Assembly: GCF_029227915.1 (NCBI RefSeq)
Contig: NC_079878.1
Location: 20,609,501 to 20,673,500, forward strand
Length of the DNA: 64,000 nt
Origin: Hydractinia symbiolongicarpus
Taxonomy: Eukaryota; Cnidaria; Hydrozoa; Anthoathecata; Hydractiniidae
Direction of reading: 5' to 3'
The position numbers and the translations under genes are program-made. Under the pieces are notes generated by a model. The model worked only from the letters and a program-made list of their open reading frames with translations, made no database searches and was not told the origin of the DNA. Below, piece by piece: positions 38,161-56,300 of the stretch. The first letter of the stretch is position 1. Each line of letters begins with the position of its first letter.

Positions 38161-40013
38161 TTACATTTCTAAACCAAGTCATCTCTCTTTATTATAAATA
38201 TTTTTTTATCACTACTAGACTTGCCCAGTGGACGAAGAAATTTGTTAATCAACTTAGAGTAGGGCAAGGAGCATGCCATAATGGTTTGATGACGTCAACA
38301 ATTTAAGATAACTGATGCTGTTTTTTTCAAAATTTTGCTAATGAATTTTGAGGGGTATCTGCACAGGGGGCCTGACACGGGGATTTTGTGATTGGTTTTG
38401 CTGTACTTTCAATGTAGAGGTGTCTACGGAGATGGTCTAAAGTGGGAATTTGGCGATTTGAACGACTCCGCTATACCTTCTTTGATATTCTAATGAGCAG
38501 AGGAGAAGACAACCTAACAACCTCGATCCCAGCGTCTGTTGTCTCTTATTTTATATCGTGACGGCAAGAGTTCGTATCACCGTTCCAATGCCAGAAAAGA
38601 TACAAGACGCCCTGGAGAGGAAGTTGACAACCTAAAAGTTTTTAATAATAGTAAAATACAGATTTCACGAATTTAAACAAGTACCGTAAAAGTCACATTA
38701 GCACTGTCGAGAAAAGAATTTGAACATGCAGTGACAGCCGATAACTTCCGGAAGTGTATACAGTGCTAAGATATGTAAAACTGCAAGATTTTACCTTTTT
38801 ATGTTATGATGCTCGTACCGCTAAGTAGTGTTAAAAGGAGGGAGCGGGTAACAAACCACATATTGAAAACTAACAAATTTTTTCTCAATATCTTCAATAT
38901 CATTATTTTGGTGGGTGAATATTTACAATGTCAAGTGAAGAAATATTATGCGTCCAACGACACCCCGATAAAATTTTAGTTAAACCGATTCAGGGCTTCT
39001 CTGATAAAAAAGCTGTTTGCAGTTACGCATTGCAATGAATGAGGAGCAATCTAACTAGACATATTTTTGTTTGAAAATGAAGCGACGATAAAAGAATTAC
39101 ATAAATGTCTTGATACTCACGGTAAACAACATTGGCTGAAACTACCGCACTTTTGAAATTAATTTAAATTTTGTGAAGATATAAAAATTAAAAAAAGTTT
39201 AAAAATGAATATATTAGCACATATAATACATAGTTTAAATTTATACAAATATTAACAAGGACAAAAGTTACGACACATATCTAATGAAAGGATATCACAC
39301 ACGGATTTTTTTATAAGAACAGATATTTTTGATAATTTATTTTACCCATATAATTTTGGGTATAATCGAGACGTGGTCTGATCAAAAACTTACACAAAGA
39401 AGGCTAAGACTCAGTAAAAATTAACAAGTGCATCCAACCTTTTTCCAAAATTTAGATTTTCTTAGAAAAGTCTGAAATCATTCAGATTTTGATAATAATT
39501 TATAAATGTCATTACTCAGAAAACATGACACATGTTATTATTTCTGTTGTAACAATATTTTTTTATTATTTTTAAAATTCTCTTTTTTTTACATATCTGG
39601 GGCGTTTTAAATCTTTCAGATGTCAAAAACGCTAATCCAGATGTTCCCACACTAGCAATCCAATCATTACATTAAAAAAGAAACGTACGTACAATGGGAA
39701 GATAGCATTTTAAGGAAATGAATAAATAAATTCCACACATAATAATACGAAAACAATAACGCTGTACATATTTACAAAAAATGAAAAAGTAAGTTGACTC
39801 AAAGAAAGCAAGTAGGCGGGAGAAGCCAACCTTCTTTGTAGGCCACAAAAAAATCTTTCAAATATAATTTACACGATAAAACAAAAGCTTACAGCTTCCA
39901 ATATAAATATTCCATCTCCCTTCTGTTGCACCTAAATAGTTTTTCTCAGCACAATGTGCGTTGTAACAATATATTTACATTACAGACTCGACCATCGACG
40001 AGTACTTCTCCAG
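38161..40013. other. intergenic, no gene seen
   Basis: Region between the relic element and the CDKL stop codon. 38220-38650 is somewhat less AT-rich and may be another repeat. The rest is AT-rich and holds the CDKL 3' UTR. No coding exon is supported. Confidence 0.4.
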
Positions 40014-45031
<5,018 letters not shown>

Positions 45032-46227
45032 CTATAATAGTTGCAAAACCTCCTGAATGACTCTGACCGACTCTGATGGAAACTGCCATTCATTCAAAGC
45101 TTCAAGTATTATTCGCAGAATACAAATATCACTATGATTTTCATCATAATTATGAAGAACTTTGAATAATTTGAGAAAATGTCTGTGTTGTACCTTTATA
45201 AACTCTCCTGTCATTAGAAAAGGTATATATATAATTTTTTCCACCTTGAGTTCAAATATAGGGTTCATAGCTAGTTAGCCAAAAATGTTTAAATGTATAT
45301 AGGCAACTACTAAATTGAAAAAGTATTTAAAGGTAAAAAAATCGTCTTAACCAAGTCTGTAATAACGACCCTAGTTTTAATGAAATCAATCAGGGAAAAC
45401 TGCAAATTAGACTATCATACCAAATTAGAACAGTAGCATAGCTTGCGGTACAATTTTACCATTTTGCGTCCCATCGGTTAAACCTATTTGTGACATGCAG
45501 GGGATTAGGATTTGAGTTTTTATCAATTGTTGGTGTCCACCAATGTTTAATTTTTAAAAGTACAACACAAAGCACAAGTTATATATTAACTTTTTTCTTA
45601 AAAAGTGGCAAAATTGTGACATTGTATGCTAGGAGATTTTTTGTCTTTTCAGTGGGAGAGCATCTCCTATTTAGCCGATTTGTTATGTTCTTTCATGATC
45701 ATCTTGGCAAGCACTTAATGTTTGTGGTTTATATACTTGTTGGAATAAAAAATATACATGTCAAAAGAGCCATAACATAGCACATACATTCTTAGCTAAA
45801 TCAAAACAAATTAAATGCTACATCTTCTGATGGTGGAAGTACATTCAATAATGTTTTTAGCTCCAAATATTGTCCCACTATGTGATGCAAGAGCATCAGA
45901 CAGAAAACCATGTTGATAGCCTGATAAAGAGAAATAAATCACCCAAATAGTCTAACGCAAACTAATTAATCGTTCACAGTCTAGCTTGCAGTTTGTCCCT
46001 GGCTGTTGACGATAAAAATCACTTTTGTTATCCAAGAAGAAAGTGGTACAAACAAAGCCTGTGCGTCTGATGAAGCCCTTGTATCCTAGGTCATCCCTTT
46101 ACCCACACAACATTCCCAATTTATATAGAATACCCTCGACAAGGTTAAGGACAACCAGTCCATCATCATATAACACACGGAACGCATCTTGACATAAACA
46201 GATAAAATAGTTTCCCACTAAGATGCG
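45032..46227 (-). pseudogene. unrecognised multi-exon gene fragment with in-frame stop
   Basis: Four exon-like pieces join in phase: 45963-46227, 45822-45920, 45460-45483 (24 nt) and 45032-45207, the last ending in TAG. Peptides include YDDGLVVLNLVEGILYKLG, GYKGFIRRTGFVCTTFF, YQHGFLSDALASHSGTIFG and LRIILEALNEWQFPSESV; the end looks alpha-helical, armadillo/HEAT-like. The first piece carries an in-frame TAA (46099-46101) in otherwise open, protein-like sequence, and nothing clear continues to its right. That fits a truncated duplicate that has decayed. I do not recognise the family. An error in the sequence at the TAA, or wrong exon joins, would be alternatives. Confidence 0.4.
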
Positions 46228-47308
46228 CTAAATAAATTGTAAGTTAGTGTGTAAAATATCTACCTGCATGATAAAACTATAATATACAATAACACAATGC
46301 AAATAATTTGTTAATTTCGTTTGAAATTAAAACGAGTTAGGTTAGCTATAAATAATTTTCAAGTTGTTGTCCTTTCGGTATCGCAGCTTCTGGACGCCAT
46401 GTTTGTATTTTTTACAGCCGAGATTTCCAAAATCTCTATTGGTTTAATGTGCTACTTTATCACTTCGTTAACACAAAGATCGCGTGTTTATATTATTCAG
46501 TCATGGTAACAAAATAACAATTCACAAAATCATGTTTGTCCACGAATTTATTTTTAGCTGTCACGCACATAACGAACAAGTTTATTTCATTGTACCCCAC
46601 TGCCTCAGTCGGTCAGTGTCTACCCTGGAAGAGAAATTTTCTCGAATAATTTTTTTTCCATTTCGTGCGCATATATTTTGGCAAATTTTGTTTTATATTT
46701 TAATATCTTCGTTAACCAATTAATTTATTTTAAGTTAAAAGTAGCGGGTAATTATGAAGATTCGCAAAAATTAAATCACGAATTGGCATTCTCGACTCTA
46801 GAGCTCTTTGAAAGAAAGTCGAAAGTTCGGGGTTTAATCTCAAAGAGGTCTGGGGACGATAAGGGCAAGTTTATTTAAGAAAACATTGGAATAATCATAA
46901 ATTTAAACCTGCGTTGATTTTAAAAACAAAAATAATCAATAGCTTTTTTCTTTTTACAAAAAAATATACAAGATTGAGAGATCTGGTTCGCCTCCTCTCA
47001 CACGGATTTAAAAGTTTCTCTACTTCAATAAAAATATATATAAATTGTCATCTTGTTATGATATGAATAATCTTAACATCATCATCTAATATTTATGGTT
47101 GCTTGGTTGTTACGGTAACGGTTGCTGTGGAAACAACTGACTCGTCCAACGCGAAAGTTCGTTCACTATGGAAAAATAACTTTATTTCAGATTAATTATA
47201 TCTACATGAAATTATCACAAATACCTCTGATGGTAATACTGTGGAAATATGAGGAAGTTTTGCCGAGGTTAAAACATCTGAAATGCCAGTATATCTTCAA
47301 TGGCAGTC
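46228..47308. other. ZC3H14 3' flank
   Basis: Sequence between the fragment above and the ZC3H14 stop. On the minus strand AATAAA lies at 47181-47186, 123 bases past the stop codon, a credible poly(A) signal. A plus-strand open frame at 46678-46878 ends in protein-like sequence but has no support. Confidence 0.5.
47181..47186 (-). terminator. poly(A) signal of ZC3H14
   Basis: The hexamer AATAAA on the minus strand lies 123 bases downstream of the ZC3H14 stop codon, at the usual distance for a short 3' UTR. Confidence 0.5.
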
Positions 47309-50300
47309 CTACCTGATATGAGATTTTTCGGATACCCATTTCAGCTTAGAGCCAGGTTTTGACCTCCTTTCATGAAGATACAAACAATCTGGATTGGCGC
47401 AGCTGCTTCCAAACCGGCAAGGCTAAAAATAGTCAAACTTACAACTGAATTTCAGAGACAGTAAAAATATAGTTTACTAATCATTGAAGGAATATTTGCA
47501 AACAGTTTCATAAAAAATAAAAAATTGACGTACTTTTGCAATCGGGTGCTTGTATGGACAGTCCATTTTTGTGCATTTTGAACCGAATTTGCATAGTTGA
47601 GCTAAAAGCGTAATATGCTGATATACAAAAGCGAAAGTATTTCTTAATCACAAACTTTGTGATTCGTGTTTATTAATTGAAGCCTTATTTTCGCGACGTG
47701 AAAAACAATGCAATTATGTCAAGAAATTCTGCGAATACTTTTTTTGCCAATAAATCATTTTAAAGTTTTTCGCAAAAAATTGTTTTCACGAGTATTTTTT
47801 CGCAATTTCAGTTTATTTCAGGACTATTTATTGAGGTAAAATAGCTTTTAATAAACTTAGTCATAACATGTAGGCTAGTAATTGTTTTATCAACCACAAA
47901 AAAGAAAAATCATTTTTAGTAATTTTGCGAATTAAATTGACCTTTCCTGGAACTTTTTTAGCGCAGATAAATTTTAGAAACACATGAAAAAAAATTGCGA
48001 AAATAATCAACTCAAAAAGTTAAGGTACGTGTTCACAAAACAAAATATATAGTAGGATTTTTAGAGCAAATACAGGTTAATAAGATAACTTGGTGATTTT
48101 GAAGTACAAATTAAGGAAATTCACATTTGAAAGAATGACCGTGCATTTCGAGGCTGGCATGTTTTGTTCACACCAGTGTAATGGATAGAACGCTAAAGAA
48201 AAGTGTTATATCATAAGTGATTACAAACCAGAAATTTCAAGAGCGCTGTAGCAGGAGAAGTGACCACTCCATTTAAGCAACGATTACATATCGGGTGAAA
48301 AAAAGAAAGAAATTCAAGCAATAACCACTGAAAAAATAAAAACCAAAAAAGTTTACCAGATTGGGTTCCAAACAAATGACTGAAAACGCAATCTGCTTTG
48401 GTGCACCTAGAAGAAATAAGTTCAACCAAATTAATCAGTTAACGAAATGAAAACTATCTATTAGCCGCAAGAAGCGCCCTGTCTAGATTCCATATCAAGA
48501 CACAAAAAATACTGACAATAATACTGTAGACCCATGGTTTATAGCATGCGTGAACTTTCCAGGACAAAATAAATCCAAGGACATTTTAAAGAAATTTTAA
48601 TTTTAACAGCACCTTCAGTAGGTCTATCTGATGTTATTTTCATATCAATACGTGTCTTCCCAAAAACAAAACACAGTTTAGCGTAAAATTTTGCTCATAA
48701 GGTTTGGTAAGTTTAATTTCCAGAAAAGCTCAAAACATTTCTTAAAATTTAACAAGATCTTGGAAAATTCCTGGACTTTTACCGCGGCCAAAAAGTGATG
48801 ATACTGAAATCACAGTCTGAATAATTAAAAAAGAGTTCGATTACTGCATAATGCAGAGATTATTATAGCGTATTAACAAGTTAGCCAGGCAGTCTATGCA
48901 GATAAATGAAGCTGAAAGTCATGACAGATGTATTATATCCTCAAGTAATACGATCATAATCGTCATAGGTCATAAACTTGATAACTAAGACCGACTAATA
49001 GTTGCAACAAATATGCACCTCAAGATTAACTCACCTGTCTCCAAATTTGCATTGTGGATGGATGTATAGGCAACGTTCTCCAAACGAACAATTTGGAAAG
49101 GTTCTAAAAAAACAATCAAAAGTTATCCTCATTGCGGAGAAAACATTACTAAAAACAACTAAAAGTGATGTTAAGCAATTCAAAAATATAAATTATTTTA
49201 AATTTAAGAGAATCACTAACAAGTTTGCCAAATTGGCGTACAGCTTTTGCAATTTTAGGGACGATGGAAGAATATATGAGGTTTAGGGATCAAATTTTAG
49301 GAGAAAAACTAAAAATAATTTAAAATTTTATGAAATTCTGACAAAGGTTTAGAAGGAAATAAGAGTTGTTAATTATAAGAAAAACTTGTCTACCAAACAT
49401 ACTGGGTATTGTTATTCTCGATAATTGTAATAAAATAAATACTTTTACAAAAAAAGTCATTTTAAGAGGAAAACAGATTTTGGATTCAAATGTTGGGCTA
49501 TTTGTAAGAATTCAGGAGGTGTGGCCAACCTGAGTGACACACACACACAGTATACATTGAAGAAATAAAGCATTGATGGAGCCTGCATTAAAAAGAGGTA
49601 CTTACTTGCAATTTACGTTTGGATGGACAAATTGACATTTTGAATTTGTACACTCTGGCCAGTATAGACAACGTTCTTGCGTTTTCGTTCGCTCTGATGA
49701 CATCACGGCTGGTGCTGGTTGTTTAGATCGAGAGGCTTCTATAATATCAAATTTAAATGGATAGACAGAAACATGCGCACGCACTAAATGGACCGACAAC
49801 GAAACGAAACGAAAAGAACGAACGAACGAACGAAGTAAAGCCTACCTGTAACATTAGACGGTGATACCAATGCTACACTTGTATTGGGTGAAGTAATAAA
49901 TTCCACCTTCTCTGTGGGTGCTATGACTTCAGTTGAAGATATTAAAGTTCTTAAATCTGTTTCACATTTCACTAGGCTTGGTTGTGATGCGAGTACGTAA
50001 GTTGTTTGTGCTAACGTTGGTGGGAGAGCTTTCTGTTGGAAACGTGGGTTTATAAAAGCAGTTTTTGGTTTTTTCACTTCCAACGATGTAGTATCAAGAC
50101 TCTGTACCTGTTCTAAAGATTTTCGTAGTAGTTTTTGTGTTTTTAACTTTTCTTCAGCTAATAATATCTCTCTGTCAATTGAGTCTGATGAGTTGTCATG
50201 AGTTCCGGAATGACTTCTTTCCCTTCGCTTGTGACGCTGCTTATGGTCGCTGTGTTTCTTTGCAGCGTTTCCCTGCTCTGATTTTTTAATGATGGCTTTG

Positions 50301-53300
50301 AACTCCTCGTCGCTTTGCGTTAAACTTGAGCTTTTCTCTCGCTTTTTACGCTTACTTACGACAGTTACCGCCTCTTTCGAGCGTCTTTTCTTCGGAGATC
50401 TTTCCCTAGTTCTAGACGGAGTACCAGCTTTTATGGTGATGCCTTTACCACCTTCAAATCCATCCAATGTCACAATGAACTCATGTCGTAATCGCCTTAA
50501 TCCATGAAAAAAAAATTAAAAAAATCTTCTCGATGTTTTACAAGTTTAAAACTTACTCATTTTCAGATAACCTTGCATTTAGACAGAAGTGAAACTATTT
50601 ATTCGGACAGAATAAAAGCATACATCTACAAACTAAAAATGGCCCAAGCTATTTAGAATCATACCTTCTCTTTGACGACTTGTGTTTGCTTTTTTTCTCA
50701 CTTTTTATTTTTTTGCCATCTTCTTTTTTACTTCCTTTTTCTTCTTCTACAACTGCTTCACGATCAGGCGATGATTCATCTTCCTGATGCATGCTCTTTC
50801 GTATATCATCCACAGATATTTCTGTTGTTTTCTCATCGTTTTTTGGGGTACCATTATTGCTTGCTGCTTCTTCATCCTGTACACTGTCATTTTCCGTCTG
50901 ATGAATTGTTTCTTTTTCATGGTCCTCTTCCTCTTTTACTTCTTCGTCTGCTTCTTCCTCTACTGCCATTTCTTCATTTTCGTTTCCTTCATCGTTTTCA
51001 TCTTCAACGACATTCTCTTCGCAACCACTTACCATAGCGTCATCTTGTTCAATTTCCTCTATTGCTCTAACATTTCTTTCGTTTTCTTCGCTTCCTTCGT
51101 AATTTTCTTCTTCATCTCGATGACCTTCTTCCTCAACACCTTCTTCTTTTTTTTCTTCTTCTTCTTCTTCTTCTTCCTCGTCTTCACTTTTTTTGTTATC
51201 CTCCACCCATTCGTCTTCTTCATCCGACGTTTCCTTCTTTGTATCTTCTTCATTTTCCTCTACCTCTTCTCCTTCTCCTCCTCCTCCTTCTTCTTCTTCT
51301 TTAGAATTATCATCATCTGGAGCCATATCTTTCTTTTTTCTTGAAGTATGTTTCTCTTTTAATTTTTGCCTTAAATCTTCCCTTTCTTTTTTAAGAAGTT
51401 CCATTTCATTGGGTTTTAGTAACCCGAACAATTTTTTATGTTTTTCCTCTTTGATTTTCTCCCTTAGCTTACGCGCGATTGTATCTTCGTCATCACTCGA
51501 AGAAACCGCACCCAGCCTTTTGCTCAACAGATTTCGTAGATCCCCACCAGACGAGAGTCGCAATGACCGTTTTTGTTCGTGTCGTCCAATGTTTTTTGTT
51601 TCCTGTTTTAACGTCCCAACACGTTGTTTCGGGCCGGCACTTTCCTCATCACTTGACTTCCCTCGATGATCTCTACTTCGTACCAAATCTGCACGTCGTC
51701 TGACTTGCAACATACGCTTCCTCTCTTCCCATCTCATATTCCTATCTTTCCTCAGTTTACTCAAACGTGACTCTTCTTCCATATCAGCCACCATACTCCC
51801 CAAATATCTCTCCTTCTTAGGCTCGTTTCTGTTGCGTCTTGCTTGTGAGCCAGCTGTGTTACCATGCACACCAGTTCTAGTTGATGTTGCATGATCTAAA
51901 CGGGATTTTAATATTGCATATCGAGCATCTAGTTTACTCATGTCATGCAATAAACCCTTCCTTAATTCAATATCTTCATCATCGCTTGATTTAACCCCTC
52001 CCTTTTGTTTACGCTTAGATGCGTCCAACCTTCGCGATTTGTCATGACTTCGTGATTGATCATGACTACTCTTTTTGTAGCTACGGTCTCTTAGATTGTC
52101 TTTAGCTTTGATGTTCACGGTAATGGTCGCCAGACCATCATCAACATCATCAAGTATAACCTTTCTATCTGAACCTGCACATTTTGTCTTAAGGTCGCTA
52201 TATGTAGATTCCTCTTTCTAAAACAATGAAAAGAAAAGGAGTCCACAATCTGGTTTTCAAAGGAAAGTGCCTTGTGGGAAACAGTTATAAAAACGATGGT
52301 AGTAAGCAGGAGAGGAGGGATAGTAGACTAGTTATAAACGTTGTTTATCAAGTTGTTTGTCAAGAAATTAATTTACAGTGGAAAGATTTTCGTCATAACT
52401 TTTCTCTTGCGTGCATCATTAACAAACAATATTGCTGCAGGGTTCAACTTACATGCAACACTTCAATATTTTCTGTATAGTCAAATTCAATACTATCGCC
52501 AATCTATCGAAAAAAAAAATATATATACACATTTAAGACATTTGCAGTGTATATAAACCAAAAATTTATAAACCTTTCCAAGTAAAACAACTTTTTCTAA
52601 TAGCATTTTTTCCTGCAATAATTTTTATCTCCTTCTACCAGCGTAATTTTTGTGCTTTTTGGCTTTCTCTGATTTTACAAGGTAACAACGCGTGACTAAT
52701 GTTTTTTTTTTATCTACACCAGGGTTTGCTAAAAGGTCGAGAATCTATCCACCAAAACTTCAAGATAATAATATCGTCCTATATGTCGTTCCAGGTGTAA
52801 ATGCCAACTAAGCTTACAACTATGAACTTTAAAAAAATCAACACTATTTTTCAAAATTAGTTTTAACAAATTATTTACCTTATTTTATCATTTTTAAATC
52901 AGAAAATTTTTAAGGTGGACTATAAAAGTGCTTAAAAAGAAAGAAAACGCAGATATCAAAAAATATTTCACCGCTATATTTGTCTTGTAAAAGCACGCAT
53001 TGCGGGGCACTGTTCCACGAGGTTTACAATATAGGGCATATATTGTATTTTACAACTATTGTACTCATACGCCGTAAACGAAGCTTTTGAGTTTTAAAGA
53101 GCCAATTATTAACAGCTTGGGCAAAATTTAGAAATCGTTCCGCCAATTTCAATGAATGCAAAAAAAGTAAAATTTCGCCAATAGCAAAACTTAATTAGTG
53201 TGAAAATTTGTCGAAATCAGGTAATACTTGGATGTCAAGCACTTAAAAAATAAAGCATTCTTCTTGCAGATATTTTCTTTTAGACAAACCTCAGTATTTT

Positions 53301-56300
53301 CTTCTGGTTTCTCATTCACAGCTTCTGTTACTGCTTTCTTTAACAGTGCACTTGTTGCTTGCTGATGACGTGATAAGCTGGGCCTGCAAAACATGAAATG
53401 GTGTAGAGAGTAGCATGAAATGAATATGACTTTAAAATTTTAAAAACAGTTGATATGACCTGATTAAAAAAATAAATTATTTTCTTTTTTTTTCTGTTTA
53501 AAATGATAAAAATATTACTTTTTGGGTTTTAAAAGTTTAATAACCAATCGTGAAAATATCTTACTTTCGTTGAAAATCTGTAACCACTTTAACTTGACTT
53601 GGGATCGGCTGCACTTTTTCCACTTTGGATTCCTCGTTTACTAAAAGAATTGCAAATAGACCACACTTAAACCATAGTATCTACCACCACTACTAGCCAT
53701 ACTTAACTACAAACTCAGAAAAACATTTTTGGTCACTTTTAATATTTTCATGATGCAAATTATGATAGTTTCACCTTAAAAAAAAAATCACCACTATTGT
53801 ATTATTATATATTTTTATTAATTGTATTATTTTTCCTTTTATTTTTTCATTATCTTGTGAAACATTTATCTTAACTTATAATCTCAATGATAAACACATA
53901 CCAACAGTAGGAACTTTTCTTTTTTCAGCACTCTTCGTGGAACTTCTGTACTTTTCTGAACTATCTTTCTCCTTAGAATGGGATCTGGATTTTGAGCGGT
54001 TACTTCCGCGACGTGCTCTATCACGTGACCTGGACCTAGAATGGCGCTTTGAATGATGATGACTGTCACTGTGGCTTCTAGTCGTATGCATTCTAGGGCT
54101 ACGCGACCTAGATCTCCTGGAATTTCGCGATCTTGAACTTCTCCTCAACGATTTTGGACTCTTAGATCTCGACCTCTCTCGACTTCTCCATCCTTTACGA
54201 CCACCAGATCTGGACCTATCACGCCTTTTAGGACTTTTAGATTTTGTTTTTGGTGGGCTTTTTGACCTAGATTTAGATATTTTTGATTTATGACTATGTT
54301 GTTTGTCATGTGAGTGAGAACGCTTTCTTTTGTCGTTTGATTTATCAGTTTTTTCTATCTCATTTTCTCCATCATCATACTGCGTTACTGCGTGAAGTGA
54401 TATATTCCCAAGTGTACCACCATCTAGTGAACTGTTGTTAAATTCTACTGGATCAGCACTTTTCCCAACATCTTTCAAATCACTCTTTTCTACAGGTTGT
54501 TTTTCTACAGGTTGTTTTTCTACAGGTTGTTTTTCTACAGGTTGTTTTTCTTCACCTATTTTAGTATTACTTTTCTCATCCTCAGGAGACAATAGCTTTT
54601 TATCAATATCCTTTGCTATTTGTTTGACAAAATCCATAGGATTTCGATTTCGATCACTTCTTCTTTCAATTCTTTTAGCTTCTTCCTCTGCTTCTAACCT
54701 AATATCAACTTCTTTATCATTGTTTTTATCAGCCTTTTCAGAATGACTTAACTTTCTTTGCTCGCCACTGCTGCTTTTTCTATTGCCACTATCTATGTTC
54801 TTCCTTGCATTATTTTTTCTTCCTTCATCTTCCCTAGCTCGTTTTTCTCTCTCTTTTCTTCGTCTAGAAATTTCACTCTCTCTTTCTTTGTCACGTTTTT
54901 TCTGCTCTTCTTCTCGCTGTTTCCGTGCTTTTTCTCTCTCTGGATCATCTTTCTTCTTTTCTTTAAATTGCCTTTTATCTTCATTATCCACTTCATCGTT
55001 TTTATTCTTCTTTGACTTCTTTTTTGTATCGTTTTTACTGACCGTCTCCTCTTCAATAATAGCATCAATACCAGGCACTGAAAAGAAAATATTGGCCTAC
55101 TGAAAATTTCATCAACTCAATGCAACAACAAAATTTTTAACAAAATTTAAAAGTTTGCAAAGCGCCAATAATAGCAATGCTTTTTCAAGAAACAAGAAAA
55201 ACAATTAGATCCATTTTGTTAGAGACATCTAATAATTTTTTTAATGTATAGACAACCACAAGTAAACATTCTCAGTAAGGTATACATAGCATGTACTGAC
55301 CCCAGCAATACTGGGTATAGAAATCTAAACTGAAATTTGTTTACTTCTACAGCCATTATGTAAAAAGATTATGGTCAAGTGTTGTCCCTGTTACCCAAAC
55401 AATTTTGGTTGTGAATCCATGTAAAGTACACAATTCAGTTAAGATAAATTGTTTGTTTAAAAGGTGACATGAAAAAAAAATAAGGTCAAGGTACAATAAA
55501 AAAATATTCTAAATGTTTACATTGCATTGCCTTCTGAATACGATCCAAGATCACAAACAACCTAGAAGGCAACATAGAAAATAATAGAAACATAATTGTT
55601 ACGTCATTTTAACTTGATTTAACAAAAGAATGCACAAAAAACCATAGGGAGTACTTATAAAACTTCAAATTAATAAAACATTCTCTTAATATTTTTTGAT
55701 CGTATTTTTTCAAAAAGATAAAAAAAGGGATTGCATAACCAACAAACATGTCTGTTTAGTCCGTCTAGTAATTTGATTAAACAATTGTAAAGCAAAATAT
55801 ATTAAACAGAAACTAACGTTGTAATAAGTTTGTAGCATTCAAGTGTGTTTTTATTAAAAAAAGCAGGGTTTTTAAGTATAAAAATGTATTTAAGTAAATG
55901 TGTTTACCATGACACAAACTTGTCTGCTTCATCATTTAGAAACAAGTTAAGATCTTCGACCATTTGCTCTCTGGTTCGTTTATTTGCAATCATAACCATG
56001 ATGTACTCAGGTAGTTCATCATCTAAATAAATACATTTAGTAAACTTCTTTGATAAAATACATGTTATGGTGTCTACTCATTAGAAGGCGAGTAGAAGAG
56101 TGTGTATGGTAAAGTGTGTATTATCATTTTTTGATTAGATAAATTTAGTTTCAAAAAAATATGCTAATAGAGTGACCTGTTTATCCTCTATCCCCACATT
56201 TATGTATAGAGGATTCTTACCTACATAACTTCCTAATGTCTGCAACTGCCTTTTAATGGTTTTCTAAAATAAAAATAAAAAGGGCTAATACATGAATTCT

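Noticed and set aside
50672-51344. Plus-strand frames rich in Phe and Leu
   Set aside because: They are the antisense of the Glu/Lys codon run in ZC3H14 exon 9, which continues in phase with neighbouring exons.
51193-51669. 158-codon Ser-rich plus-strand frame
   Set aside because: Antisense shadow of the same acidic exon; no splice partners or family.
54783-55103. Ser/Phe-rich plus-strand frame opposite ZC3H14 exon 5
   Set aside because: Antisense of Lys/Glu/Arg codons in a real exon.
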